From NCBI GenBank assembly GCA_905250885.1, contig CAJNOQ010000504.1, positions 1 to 48,620 of the forward strand: a stretch of DNA of 48,620 bases, read 5' to 3'. A model generated the notes under the pieces. The model saw only the letters and a program-made list of their open reading frames with translations, made no database searches and was not told the DNA's origin. This document shows, piece after piece, positions 22,465-34,995 of the stretch; position 1 is the stretch's first letter, and the number at the start of each line of letters is the position of its first letter. The position numbers and the translations under genes are program-made. The stretch comes from Didymodactylos carnosus. Lineage: Eukaryota > Rotifera > Eurotatoria > Philodinida > Philodinidae.

Positions 22465-25081
22465 TTTCTAATAGACTCTTTCTAGAAAAATAAAGAAATA
22501 TAAGGGATAGGAAAATGGCCTTAGGAGAGTTAAACATGGATATTACAGTAGAAAATAAAACATACACGAAGAGTAAAATGTTTAACTTTTCTAATTTAAC
22601 TTGAAACATAAAAATTTATTTGTGGAACACGAACATTTCTTTTCGTCGACAAAAGTTATCGGTAAAACAATATAAAATTTTGTATCAGAGAGAGAGAAAT
22701 ACATTTGGTGTCCTGCAGTTCATCATCCATAAGAGAATTAAAAAACTAATGAGAAATCGTTTCATTTCATGCATGTTTTATTGAAAAATCAAAACATTGA
22801 AGAAAGAAAAAAGTAAGTTTCCCATATTGAATTGACTTTTGAAATTTATTTTCACAGATGTTTGTCGTGTTAAATTTCTGGAGTCGATAATCAAAATGAA
22901 TTCTCATCTTTATCCATTATTGAAATCACATCATCTTCATTTGTAAAAAGTAAGGTGATTTTTAGTTTTAATACTTCTACTAGAACAATATCCAAAAACT
23001 ATATGAAATATACATAAAATTTATTGTTTTTCTACGTAAATAGCGAGTTTAGGATACATGTTATTGTATATATTCTAAAGGCAAATACCAGCTTTATTTA
23101 GTATACTTTGTTTCGACCAATTTCTTCTATGGCCAGTGTATATATCTAAAGAATTTTTGTGTTTTTCGTTCGTATTTCGAAAAAGTTGTTATAAATTCGC
23201 TTGTACATAAAACTAGATAAATCAAGAACGGATGAATAATACGATAACTGTGCATACTTAATATCTAGGACAATTAAACAGCTGTTTATTCATAGGATAT
23301 AAAAATGAATAAAACAATAGCTTTACATATGTAATTTCTGTTATCGTTCTACTTGAATTTGCAGCTTCGTGTTTCAAATAGAGTCGTCTATAAATAAAAC
23401 CACCAATAAATCGCAATTTTTTTCGTTCATAGGAAGAAAAACAGTCAAAATACACCGTTTCCGAAGGTTGAAGCCTTCAAACTACAACTCTGCATACGGC
23501 TGAAACTGCCTTCTCCAAATAGTTTTTTTCTCGCCTTGAAAACACTCTACGATTGTTATTCTTTCTAATTCACAAAGAACACCAGTATAGTGAATAATAT
23601 AATAGATAAAAATCAAAGAAATCAATAAATATATATATAACGCGAAAAGAAAGCCATGTGGATGGTTCTTGACTCGTGCGAATGAGAGGCGATTGTGCCA
23701 ACCATCCACCAGGTCACTTGATTGGTTCAACAAAAATCACACAGAATGCTTCCAAATGAGCAGAAAAAGGGAAATGTCTTGCTTAGGTATCAAAAGCATA
23801 GAATATCGCATTGAATCGTTAAAAAAAGCGGCATCTATAAAGCATTGTATAAATTTAGCAACACTAAATTAGTAAACAATACAGATTACCCTCAAATTAC
23901 TTAAATAGTTTTCTTTCTATCAACTATTGTATTTATGCCAAATCCTGATACTAAGAACATAAAGTATCAGTTGGTTTATACCTCCAATCAATGAGAACAC
24001 TGTTGCCTTCAATGGCATCGATCGATTCTTCTGTTTGATCGACCACTCACCATGTCGAAAAATGTGTGCTCCCATCCGGAGATAACTGAAATGTCGTGAA
24101 TTTTCAAGACGGGGATCGATGTGAAAAGCATTTGAATACTTTACCGTGTTTATCAACTGAAGTCATGTCTTAACGATCATTGGTCTATGGTCTTTGTAGT
24201 TCATACTTAGCTCTCCGTCTCTTGATTGAAAGTATGCCTATGAAGCACAGACCTGCTAAACGATCTTTGTTTATGTTTGGATAGGTGGTTGTTTTAGTAG
24301 TCGATGTTCACCATCTCTATAGTTTTGAATCAGAGAGTATGTAGTACATTAATATGCACAAAAGAACAAGAAACATTAATTGTATTAGAAATATAAATTT
24401 TATTATCGTAACCTCGAGATATATGGTGTTCTGAAGGTTTTAGTCCCAGTTTCGTGAGAAAACATTTTTTGTCCTACTCTTACATAGTTCTAAATCAAGC
24501 TGTTCACTGGCACCGCACCGCCACTAAAAACACTCGATTTTTCTCATGCCAGAGACAATGAAATTGAGATATTAGAAGTTAATCACTGTTGGTTGTTCAC
24601 TTCTTTTGTCTACTCGAAACGTCGTAGTAGACAGTTTTTGATGAACGCCATGTTTATACAACCCTTAGAAATTAACGAAAAATAAGAATTATTCTTACTG
24701 GTAGAAAGGTGTTTTACTGTTTGTATGGCTAAAACCTTAGTGAATGTATCTGCACATAAATACTTGCCAAAGTACCTTCACAAGTTTTGTTCAGCTCGCA
24801 TGGTTTTTTTCGCCAATAAATCAAATACTTAAGTTACTTGATCTTTTTGCCAAGCACTTAGATAAGTAGTTGCCAAGGTAACCGAAAGTGTCTACGGAAG
24901 ATTCAACAAGTAAAGTAAGTTTCTATAATACTTGGTGAGTGCCTGTCTAGCACCTTAGAAATTTGTCATTAGAAACACTGTTTCTGATATAATAAATTAT
25001 CTTGATTCCAGCGATAATCATCGATCTTGACAAACTAATTTTCGCTTATATAATTTCAGATATTAGTGTATATGGTAGATT
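22465..25081. other. Intergenic region between divergent CHAF1B and SKIC8
   Basis: 2.6 kb separating two divergently transcribed WD40 genes, so both promoters should lie here. No TATA box stands out. Apart from the transposase-like remnant at 23640-23733, I see no coding sequence. Confidence 0.4.
23640..23733 (-). pseudogene. Possible MULE/FLYWCH-type transposase remnant
   Basis: The minus strand reads NQSSDLVDGWHNRLSFARV then KNHPH. This resembles the NxxVEGWHxRxxxxxxxxHP signature seen near the C-terminus of MULE-derived, FLYWCH-associated transposase-like proteins. Nothing around it extends the match, so it is a short relic at most. The assignment rests on one motif. Confidence 0.3.
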
Positions 25082-26557
25082 ATGCCTGACGTGGTAAGAA
25101 AAACAAATATACGCTTTTTTTTTTCTACGACATGAATTTGGTATCAATGCAGTTTAGTTTTTGTTCCCAGTTCTTTAACTGTGCGGTAAAAGGTAGCAGT
25201 TAGTGCGAATTCATTCTGATTAGCCTGTATGACAGAAGTCTAACATGATGACTATTAAATACATGCAAACCTTTAGTGATTGATTTAAACAATATTCACG
25301 AATGTGAGCACTTTGGATTCTTTATTTACAAATAGTTTTCTTCTTGTAGTTAGAGCTCAATATACGTTTGTATTTATATTCTAGTCAGCCTCAATCGTAT
25401 GTCGCCAAGATAATGGTAAGATATTATATTTTAGAACTTCAGATTAGGTTTCAAAAAAGATTTTCTTTTTTAGCTCATGAAGACGCAATATGGTCTGGTT
25501 GTTGGGCAAAAAGTTTGAGGGATGGATCAGAACATATCATTAGTGGCTCGATTGATGATAAAGTCAAAATTTGGTCATGGTAAGTGTCTTTTGGCTGATA
25601 TTGTTGTCTTTCGTAGTTGCTTGTGAATGCACAAATATCTTAGTTCTTTCATCAAACGTGTTAGAAAGTAGGGTTCTACATACGTTTTTCTCCAGGTTTG
25701 ACTTTTATTGTAGCAATAAACTGAGTTTGAGTTTTGAAAAACTTCTGACTCGCATATTTTGTAGAAAAATGTTTTCTCTTCAAAATGCGATGTTCAATTG
25801 CCAATTCTACAATCCGATCATTAGGTTAAAATTTGGCCTCCTACTTTACATCGTGCGTGGAATAGTTTCTTTTACAACATCTCATTCTAAAGAAACATGT
25901 TAATTTTAAAGATACAGAAAATTAAAAAATCCTGTTTTTTTCTCCTTACACTCTTCAGGTACAAAGAAAAACTCGAACTAAAACATACATGTGCTGGTCA
26001 TCGTCTTGGTATCGTTTCTGTTGATGTTAACCCACACGGAACGGGTAAAATTATATTTATCGTGTATGTTTTCAACATAATCGTTTCATTTCCTTTGTCT
26101 AGTTATTGCAACGTGTGCGTTAGATGCACAAATAAAATTATGGGACATTGAAAGTGGAAAACTGATACGAGATATTGATGCAGCACCAGGTGCGTAGTTT
26201 TTCATAGGAATACAACAATCTAATAGTTTAATACTGTTGTATGTTTAGTGAATGCATGGAGTTTAGCATTTTCTCCTGATGGACATTATATTGCTACAGG
26301 AAGCTTTGGTGGTAAAGTGGATTTATACAATTTTGAGAATGGACAAAAAGAAATGACATTAGATACTCAAACAAAATTTGTGTTAAGTGCCATTTATGTA
26401 AGTTATAACATGTTTTTCAGCGATTTCAATTACGAGAAGAGGAAACAGTGTGAATTCTCCCCTGCCTCTTTAAAAAGTTACTCAGCGAAAATTTCAGTTA
26501 TATACTAACTCTTTTGGGGGGGGGGGGGGGGTAAAGGGCAAAATATGTCCCCATTTN

Positions 26558-26619
<62 letters not shown>

Positions 26620-28149
26620 GCGAAAATGGATCCAACTTGATAAGTCAGGTTTTTTGAATACTACAATGTATCGAATAACAACTGTTGATTTATTATGTAG
26701 CCTTGAATAATTGAAACGTAGTCACGTAGATAAAATCTCCTCCTTCCTCTTCGATATACCTTTGACGAGGTATATCAAAAGTGCTGGTGTTTTCTGTTGT
26801 TTATTTGTTGTTCAGACGAATGGATGCTGAAAATCTAAACACTAATATTTTGTCAATACTACTTAATCCTAAAAAGCGCCATGTGAGTTATCAAAGAATT
26901 CACGGATTGATTTTTCAGCAGATTATTATTACTTTCTTTGACACTTTAATAAAGAAAAAATAAGACTATTGAATGCATACTTAATAGATTCAAAAGCCGC
27001 GTACAAGTACGATGATTAAATCTAATCTCGTATCGTCAGACGATATTTTCTCATTTTTGAATCTTGCTTACCTATGGATAACATTTCTCTTGTTAATTAT
27101 GTCCTCATATTTATTACTCGTCTTGTATATTTTAGAGTCCTGATGGAAAATTGATTGCATGCGGATCACAAAATGGTTTTGTTAACATATTCGATGTACC
27201 TACAGGAAAATTATTACATACAGTCGAAGGTATTTGTGTACAAAAATTTTTGAGACAAAAAAAGAAATAGAGTCAGAATAGAGAGTATAATACTGCTACA
27301 GAGAACATTTTAGATTAATTATAATTTATTTGAACTATTTATTTCGAGCTTTCGGTGAGAACTTTCACCACCATCAAGAAACAATGTGACAAGAAAAAAG
27401 AATTATTACTATTTTATATATATATCTACATAGTAGTAGTCGATCTGACTGAAATTCGAAAATTTTTACAGAGAGAGACAGGGAGTAAAAACTTGAACAA
27501 AGTAAGAAAACATAATTTAGAACATATGGTATATAGAATAGAGTCCTTTTTCTTGTATATGTCTTCATTATAGTGAATTTAATCGTATCATTTTCTTTCT
27601 ATTTAGGTCATGCAATGCCAATTCGAGCGTTAGCATTTTCTCCTGATTCTCAGGTGTTAGCCTCAGCATCCGATGATTGTCACATTCGATTATATGATAT
27701 GTAAGTTTTAGTAAATAATTAAATTCTATTTCATGTCTATTGTAGTCTAATTATTCTTTCTTAGTCATAATGCTCAGCCATCAGGTGTCTCAATGATGTC
27801 TGGGCATAGTTCATGGGTATTGAGTGTAGCATTTAGTTCAGATAATCAACATTTAATCTCATCGTAAGTTCTTAGTGTTCTGTCGAAGAAAGATGTTTAT
27901 GATGTGAATGTTTTCCTTTTAGTTCTTCGGATAAATCTGTCAAAATTTGGGATACAAAAGCAAAACGTTGTGTTTATACCTCTTGTGAACATTCTGATCA
28001 AGTATATCAGACTATTAATTTATCAAAAAGCTCAATTATGTCTATTTTTTGTTTTCAAGGTTTGGTGTGTTCGATACAATTATTCTGGTACTCAATTTGT
28101 GTCAATGTCTCAAGATAAAAGTATTTTAATTCATTCGTTTAATCGATAA
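25082..28149 (+). CDS. SKIC8: Superkiller complex WD40 subunit SKIC8 (WDR61)
   Basis: Eleven exons, all in phase: 25082-25093, 25385-25415, 25474-25579, 25959-26044, 26103-26189, 26249-26397, 27136-27229, 27607-27700, 27765-27863, 27923-28001 and 28060-28149. They encode 308 residues; the vertebrate protein has about 305. It is a seven-bladed propeller that scaffolds the cytoplasmic Ski complex (3'-5' mRNA decay with the exosome) and, in animals, also belongs to the nuclear PAF1 complex. Family landmarks are [78 protein letters not shown] and [11 protein letters not shown]. The tiny first exon (MPDV) is inferred: it supplies the only ATG with a good donor (GTG|GTAAGA) and the family's N-terminal length. 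The intron at 26398-27135 contains a poly-G/poly-C tract with an N. Confidence 0.93.
26516..26617. other. Poly-G / poly-C tract with an undetermined base
   Basis: A run of 16 G (26516-26531), 25 mixed bases, an N at 26557, then 60 C (26558-26617), all inside a SKIC8 intron. Complementary homopolymers around a short loop would fold into a hairpin. The N and the abrupt, perfect C run suggest a sequencing or gap-filling artefact, although a genuine G/C tract is possible. The coding exons on both sides are unaffected. Confidence 0.8.
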
Positions 28150-28254
28150 ATTGTTCTATAGACATTCCAAACTCTCTTTTTTTCTTTGAATGACAATCTT
28201 TTTCTGTTCATGTTCTGTTTTTGTTACTATATATATTTTTTTTTAAGATTTTTT

Positions 28255-28260
28255 AATAAA
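28255..28260 (+). terminator. Poly(A) signal of SKIC8
   Basis: AATAAA, 105 bases after the SKIC8 stop codon, preceded by a T-rich stretch. Confidence 0.6.
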
Positions 28261-29341
28261 AATATGTATAAATGATGAGTGAAACACTTCTGTTTTCTTT
28301 GTGATTGTAAAGGAAAATAGAAGAACATTGATCTAATAATATGCAGACCATATGATAGAAATCTTGATTTTTTTCAGCTGATGCAACGATATTCTCGACA
28401 CCATCGAAATCTATAAAAACATATTCATCAGTTTAAGTGACCGTTCATTCTGTAGTTGTGATACAACATGCCTTTTGATGTACTGTGTACTTTTTAAAAA
28501 TCCTAGCGTTATTACTTTATTACAGACAACGTTGGCACTAGAAAACATTGACGTGAACGAATTCATCGTGAGTCATAGCAAACCCTTCACTATCGATTTC
28601 ATTTTTTTAAAAATATACTTTTATTTATTCTAGAGATCGTTCCATCCTCATCCCCGTCCTTCATTTCTGATTGTCCTGTAGGCTCATAACAACTGATTCT
28701 AGGCGATTGAAATTTTACCGCAGTTTGAATTTCCGAAATAAAATGGACAAATGTTTTCCTCAGCCTTCCAAAATTACATGGACTTCAGTTTTTGCCTACA
28801 CACGGACTGATCTCATAAACTTTGCTCACTTGGACTGAAACTTGTAACGCGACAGTTGTTGGATTGAAACTAGTAGACTCAATTTCAGTTGCATTTTTTT
28901 CCAGTTTAAAGTTTTCCAATCCTTTCTCTTCTGGGAGTGAATAAAACAAAGAGTCCGATAAGTTTTTCAAATCCGTTAAGTAACCGTTTGAAAACTCATA
29001 AAGAAAACGTCTAAAAGGCCTAAATACGTTCGAAAATCATCCGAGTGTATAGTTGTCTAGTATTTGTAGGAAAAACTTTAACTCGAATGGACAAAGTTTT
29101 CATGCGGTCGGTCCATGTGCAATGAGCGTTGTGCCAGTGTTGCACATGATACTTAATAATCAGCAAAACAAAAAGTCACGCACTATATAAAAAAAAATGT
29201 GGGCTAGAATATACCATGTGCAGACTGTGTCGTGTTAGAGGACGCATTTCAAATGTTGTGACAGGAATGTGCAGCGCATATGGCCATTCTGTAAATGTCT
29301 TGCCAAACGATCCATGGGATATGATCTGGAATGTGTGGTAC
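28261..29341. other. Intergenic, no gene seen
   Basis: Follows the SKIC8 3' end. A minus-strand frame at 28785-28970 has no supporting features. The stretch at 29100-29330 is richer in GC and may be old repeat, without definable ends. Confidence 0.35.
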
Positions 29342-29708
29342 TAGGGGCACACCAAATCCTGCGACTATGTCTCAAAAGTTGCATTTTTGATATTTAAAAC
29401 CCTAAACTTTAACAAACTTTTGTGTCAGACATAACCAGCTTTATCTGTTCTATCCGAAATTAGTGTTGAATTTTATCAAATTTAAAAATAAGCCGCTGGA
29501 TTTGGTGAAAACTACTCTTTTTCTTCATTTTTCACTAAATCCTACCAAACCCAGCGGCTTATTTTTAAATTTGATAAAATTCAACACTAATTTCGGATAG
29601 AACAGATAAAGCTGGTTATGCCTGACACAAAAGTTTGTTAAAGTTTAGGGTTGTAAATATCAAAAATGCAACTTTTGAGACATAGTCGCAGGATTTGGTG
29701 CATCCCTA
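29342..29708. mobile_element. Palindromic Tc1/mariner-type MITE
   Basis: Both ends abut TA (29342-29343 and 29707-29708), the Tc1/mariner target. The inverted ends are GGGGCACACCAAATCCTGC and the complement of GGGATGCACCAAATCCTGC. The arms (about 29344-29508 and 29541-29706) are almost identical in inverted orientation, including AACCAGCTTTATCTGTTC and CAACACTAATTTCGG. Nothing is encoded. The arms differ at few positions, so the copy is young or was homogenised. Confidence 0.8.
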
Positions 29709-31871
29709 TGTGGCACCAATAAATATCTTATAGCAGGATGTATTCAACAGTGCATCTCAAAAGATACATTTGTTATGCATTGCAATGTGCTCTGAATCAT
29801 TAACGTATTTTTAGTGGGCCCTGGCCTCTTATCATTCACTTTTCTGTTTTATAATAGCACATCTAAGTTTAAAATTTTACTTAGGAACATCAAAAATTAT
29901 TTCGATGTAATTCATTAAGGCTGGAACTTTAATAATTCAACCCCGTCTCAACAGGAATATCTTCGACGATTAATTGGTTTGGCTGCCAGCAGCTGATACG
30001 AATCTGTAAGAGACTTAAAGTATCTTGTAGCTCTATATGCTTTCTTGAAGTTATGCGAGGAAAAATTAAATGATACATACTTTGCTACTTATATGTCCTC
30101 AGAAATAAGCAAATATGTGCCCTTATAGACCATTTGAAATGTCATGTAGTATGGCAAAAGTTTGTGTCCGTCCGCAAAAAATGTGTCGACTGCGAGCGTC
30201 CATTTTTTTCAACAGTGTGAAGGGCTCTGAGACGTCTCCTTTGTTAAAGAGCACATTTAAAGTATATCTGGCAGTGTATCAACTCAAAATTGAATTTTCT
30301 TTCGAAAATGTGAGGTAGTCTGAAGATAACTCCAAAGTTATTTGAAATCAATGTTGTAAAATGACGAGCTAACATTGAATTGAATTTGTGCTTAAGTTCG
30401 TGAATCTGTAAATACTGACAGAACGACATGTCAACGAACCATTGATGATTTTTTATGGTCAAAGCAATCATTTGTCAAGTAGTCTTCGATATATTCTACT
30501 TTTTACTAAACGTTTTATTTTGATAAACGATCATCATAATACAATTGCTAGTTTTGTTTGAACTTTTAAAATGTTTTCCTATACCATATCTTTGTCATTC
30601 TTTTGAGCACTTTTTCCTGTTCTAGACTCAACATCTTTGTTGAATGGATAATAATAAAATACTAGTCATAATATCAAATAAATTAAACAAACAACATAAT
30701 TATTGGTACGTATTTTAATGATTTAAACTATTAAGATGTTGTTTGTGTTAACAAAGTCAAAAATAAAACATGGCATGTCACAATTAGCAATTGTCACTGT
30801 GTGTTCGATTAATGTATATATTTTTCTATATTAAGGCGCATTGATTTATTTGATTTTGCGAATATTCGATAGTTGTTTAGCCAGTGCTACGTAAATGTGA
30901 TTATAAAGCATTATAAAACAATTTTTACTAATTTTTGTATGTCATTGAATACACTTATTCTCTAATACACTATCCTTTTGCAGAATCTCTTGTTCAGTTG
31001 TTTTTTGATTGTTTTTTTCTTTTTATGTTTAAATGCTGTTTTTTTATGTTATATCTTGGTTTATATTTTATCTGTGAAATAATAATTATTTCCTCATTTT
31101 TACTTTACCAGAAACAATTTCACTTTTTCAATTCACAGTTATTGTATTAGCGCTATGCTTTATACATTGAACTTTGTTCTATTGAAGTTAACTGTTTAGA
31201 TGAAAAATGTTGTGCATTATCTCTCTTTGCTGTACTAAAAAGTAGAGATAAATAAAACGTGAAGAGTTGTTTACTATTTAGATATCTGATAAATGTCGAA
31301 GATTTATAACTGAAAAAATGGAATTAAATGTCGCTTAAAGAGTAAAATATGTTTTATATCGAATCCAATTAGTCTGTAATAAATATTACAAACAAATCAC
31401 TTAATATAGCAGTTCAATATTGTCTTATGAATGTGCTTACGTCTAGTAATTGATTTGTAAAAACATCTGTGTTTTTAATTGAAACCTTTTTTTACACATT
31501 ATTTTCTAATTCTTGAACAGAAAAAGTTCATAATTTATTCGCTTTCATCGTATAGTTGTGCAAGAAAGAAAACTGGATTCTGTAGGAAACTTCTAAAAAC
31601 ATGAATTAAGTCAATGATTTGCTCTTTGCGTATCAATGATCAAATTAACTAAATTTTTTCGACTTATTAAATGGACTAAATAAAATGAAAAATTGAAGAT
31701 ATTCAACAATTTTATTTTTCTAATATAAATAAAACTGTACAATGATTTTATTAAATTTCAGCTTGTTATCAGTGTGAAGAAGCGATGACAAAATAATCGA
31801 TTCTAAGACTAAGATTTTCTAAAACATATACTGCTTGCCAATTTTCATTTTTTTAGATGAAATATTTGTGA
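29709..31871. other. Intergenic region upstream of GUF1
   Basis: 2.2 kb of AT-rich sequence. No exon or repeat is recognised; the frames at 30115-30471 and 30935-31150 are judged random. A TTTTTTAG acceptor at 31849-31856 just before the GUF1 start suggests a leader intron. A 5-codon upstream frame (ATG at 31857 to TGA at 31869-31871) sits just ahead of the main ATG. Confidence 0.35.
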
Positions 31872-34547
31872 ATGTATTTAAAATCAATTCGTTTTCTATT
31901 CACTCCTTATCGAACATCCCCATCCAAAATATTTTGTCGTTGCCAACATGTTCAAACACAAGATTTAGTTGTTGAACGTGTCTATCGTCAATTGAAATTA
32001 GGCGAATATGAAACACGTTTAATTCGTAATTTTTGTATTATTGCTCATATTGATCATGGAAAATCGACGTTGGCCGATCGTCTTCTAGAAATTACGGGTA
32101 CCATACCAAAATCAAAAGAGAATCGACAAGTACTCGATAAACTAGAAGTGGAAAGAGAGAGAGGAATCACAGTTAAAGCGGCCGCGGCATCAATGTTTTA
32201 TGAATATAAAAATGAAAAATATTTATTAAATTTGATCGATACACCAGGTGAAAAGTATTTATTCTTAATTATTGTATTTTTGTAATAATACTAAAATCTT
32301 AATTTTTTTTCTCCTGTTAGATTATTTAGAATAAGACAATCTAACATTTTTTTTAATTATATGTTTTTTAGGACATGTTGATTTTTCTACTGAAGTAGCT
32401 CGTTCATTATCCGCCTGTCAAGGTGCTATACTTCTCGTTGATGCTTCACAAGGTATTCAAGCACAAACCGTTGCCAATTTTCTCTTGGCATGTGATTCAT
32501 TTCTCGAAGTATTAGCCGTCATTAATAAAATTGATTTAAAAGATGCAAAAATTAATAAAACTCTCGAACAAATCACTAAGGAATTTGGTATTCCAAATGA
32601 AAATATTCTTAAAATATCAGCAAAACATGGTACCAATTGTACATCGATATTAGATCAAATTATTGAAAAATTACCACCACCAGTGTGTGATCGTCAACAA
32701 AATTTAAGATTATTGGTATTTGATTCATATTACGAATCATGTCCAATTGTTATTGTCGCTGTTATGGATGGTGTAATTCGACCTGGAGATAAAATTCAGA
32801 GTAAACTGACTACAAAGACCTATACGGTATTAGAAACTGGTATATTTGCACCAGAAAGAATGCGTGCGGAAGCATTGTACGCAGGACAAGTTGGATATGT
32901 TATCTGTGATACAAAGATATCAGATACAGTAGTAGGCGATACATGGCATCATCTAGGTAGGCAATGAATAGATTTCTATAGCAACTAACGAGAAAATCTT
33001 TCAACATGTCTCCTTCCGATTCCAATAATTTATACATGGATCGATAGACCTCAGTGAGGTAGTAAATACTCTAGAAGGATTTTGGCCCATGACTCTTGAA
33101 GACTCAGTTTTCTGGAAAACCAGTTTATCAAGAACTGTAACAAATAACCAAAATCTCTTTTTAATGAGGCATGATTGTAGCTCACAAATTTCTGATTAAA
33201 ATCTCATTAAAAAAAGGTTTTGGTTATTTTAGAGTTCTTGAAAAACTGGTTTTCTTCAAGAGTCATGGGCACGACTCCTGTTAGGGTATTTACTACCTCA
33301 CTAAGGTCTATCGATCCATGTACAAATTATTGGACGCGGAAGGAAACATCTCGAAAGGTTCCCTCGTAAGAAAATATGACACATTTTAGCTAGATACTTT
33401 GGTTTATTTAAAGTTTTTTCAAATCCCTAACATTACGTCTTTTTCTTTAGGCATAGATGTAAAATCATTGACATCATTTAAAATTCCTCGACCAATGGTC
33501 TTTGCAGGCTTTTATCCAATTGACGAGTCAAACTACAATCAATTTGAGCAATCAATTGAACGTTTGTCACTTAACGATACAGGCGTTCGTGTTCAAACCG
33601 ATTCGAATCCAGCATTTGGCAAAGGTTTTCGTTTAGGTTTTTTGGGTTTGTTGCATATGGAAATTTATTCACAACGTTTACAAAGTGAATTTGGGCAACA
33701 AATAATTACCACGATACCAGGAGTCGCTTATAAGTGTAAAATTATTGGGAAAGATAATATTAAACAACATGGATCAGATTTATTACTCATTAGTGATTCA
33801 ATGAAATGGCCAGATACGAATATCATTCAACAATGTTATGAGCCCATGGTATGTCTAAACAATCTGGTTATGGAATAATGATCAGTTAAAAATGATTATT
33901 GTAGGTTCTAGGTCAAATAGTTTCGCCTACAATTTGTTCATTACCGTTAAAAATACTTTGTACCGAACGTCGTGGAGTATTAATTGAAGAATATTCAATT
34001 GATGAAAAACGAACACTATTTAAATATAAACTACCTCTAGCAGAAATTGTCTACGATTTCTTTGATCAATTAAAACAAATTACATCTGGTTATGGTACAT
34101 TTGATTATGAAGACAGTGATTATGAAGCAGCAAATATTGTTAAATTAAAAATACTAATTAATCAAGAATCAATTGATGAATTAGCCGTTCTTTGTCATTC
34201 AGGTAAATTCTTGAAATTTTTCATTTTGATGTTCTTTTTATATTTGTTTTATTGTAGCCCGTGCTAAAGCCATTGGTCAAGATATTGTATCGAAATTACG
34301 AGAAAATATTGACCGTCAACAATATAAAATAACTATTCAAGCATGCGTTCATTCGCATGTACTCGCTAGAGAAATAATTCAACCGTATAAAAAAGATGTT
34401 GGTGCAAAATTGTACGGTGGTGATAAAACGCGTCTTATGAAACTATTAAAACGACAAGAAGAAGGAAAAGAACGAATGAGACAAATAGCCAATATTGAAG
34501 TACCAAGACAAGCAATTATCTCGGTTTTAAAACGAAATAAATCTTGA
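31872..34547 (+). CDS. GUF1: Mitochondrial translation factor GUF1 (elongation factor 4/LepA)
   Basis: Five exons in phase: 31872-32247, 32372-32956, 33451-33848, 33905-34202 and 34258-34547, giving 648 residues, close to the usual 650-670. It is a ribosome-dependent GTPase that back-translocates or remodels mitochondrial ribosomes under stress. The N-terminus ([19 protein letters not shown]) is basic and hydroxylated with no acids, fitting a mitochondrial presequence. GTPase motifs: G1 AHIDHGKST at 58-66, switch residues RERGIT near 95-100, G3 DTPGH at 123-127, G4 NKID at 177-180, G5 SAK. The LepA-specific C-terminus is present ([20 protein letters not shown] then QEEGKERMR). The start at 31872 is preceded by a 5-codon upstream frame that may dampen translation. 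The 494-base second intron holds a fold-back element. It is convergent with the PPP1R14-like gene. Confidence 0.95.
32986..33369. repeat. Fold-back element inside GUF1 intron 2
   Basis: The left arm (about 32986-33167) mirrors the right arm (about 33209-33369). Shared stretches include ACATGGATCGATAGACCT, GTGAGGTAGTAAATAC and CATGACTCTTGAAGA. The ends resemble each other (TAACGAGAAAATCTTTC and the complement of TTACGAGGGAACCTTTC). It fills about 80% of the intron, has no coding capacity and leaves both splice sites intact. Confidence 0.8.
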
Positions 34548-34673
34548 TACTATTAGGCGTATTGTTCAATTTTTTTTTTGTTTTGTTCAATGAATTGATA
34601 AAGGAAGTGAAATCAATATCACTAATTTTTATGAGCAAAGGGGAAGAGTTTTGCCAGTCTGAATAATTAAATA

Positions 34674-34679
34674 TTTATT
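34674..34679 (-). terminator. Candidate poly(A) signal of the PPP1R14-like gene
   Basis: AATAAA on the minus strand, about 320 bases after that gene's stop codon and only about 130 bases from the convergent GUF1 stop. It is the nearest canonical hexamer seen. Confidence 0.4.
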
Positions 34680-34995
34680 TCAAGAACCGTCTTGACGAAT
34701 AAAGGAAGAATCTTTTGTATTAAAAATGTCTTTAGTTAGTTCAACTTGTGATGCAATAATAAATATTAAAGGCACTATTACTCGATGACCACCCCTCCCT
34801 TGTTCTCTTGGCTCTATCATAGCCATTATATAACCTGTAATAATATACATATAAGAATAAACAGGCGTTGTCAACACAAAAATTAGTTCTATATCACGAA
34901 ACTGAACACAATGAGAAAAGCACACATATATTATGATGATGTATAGATTGTGTTCATAATAGACTACGATGATGATGATGATCATTGAGCAAATA

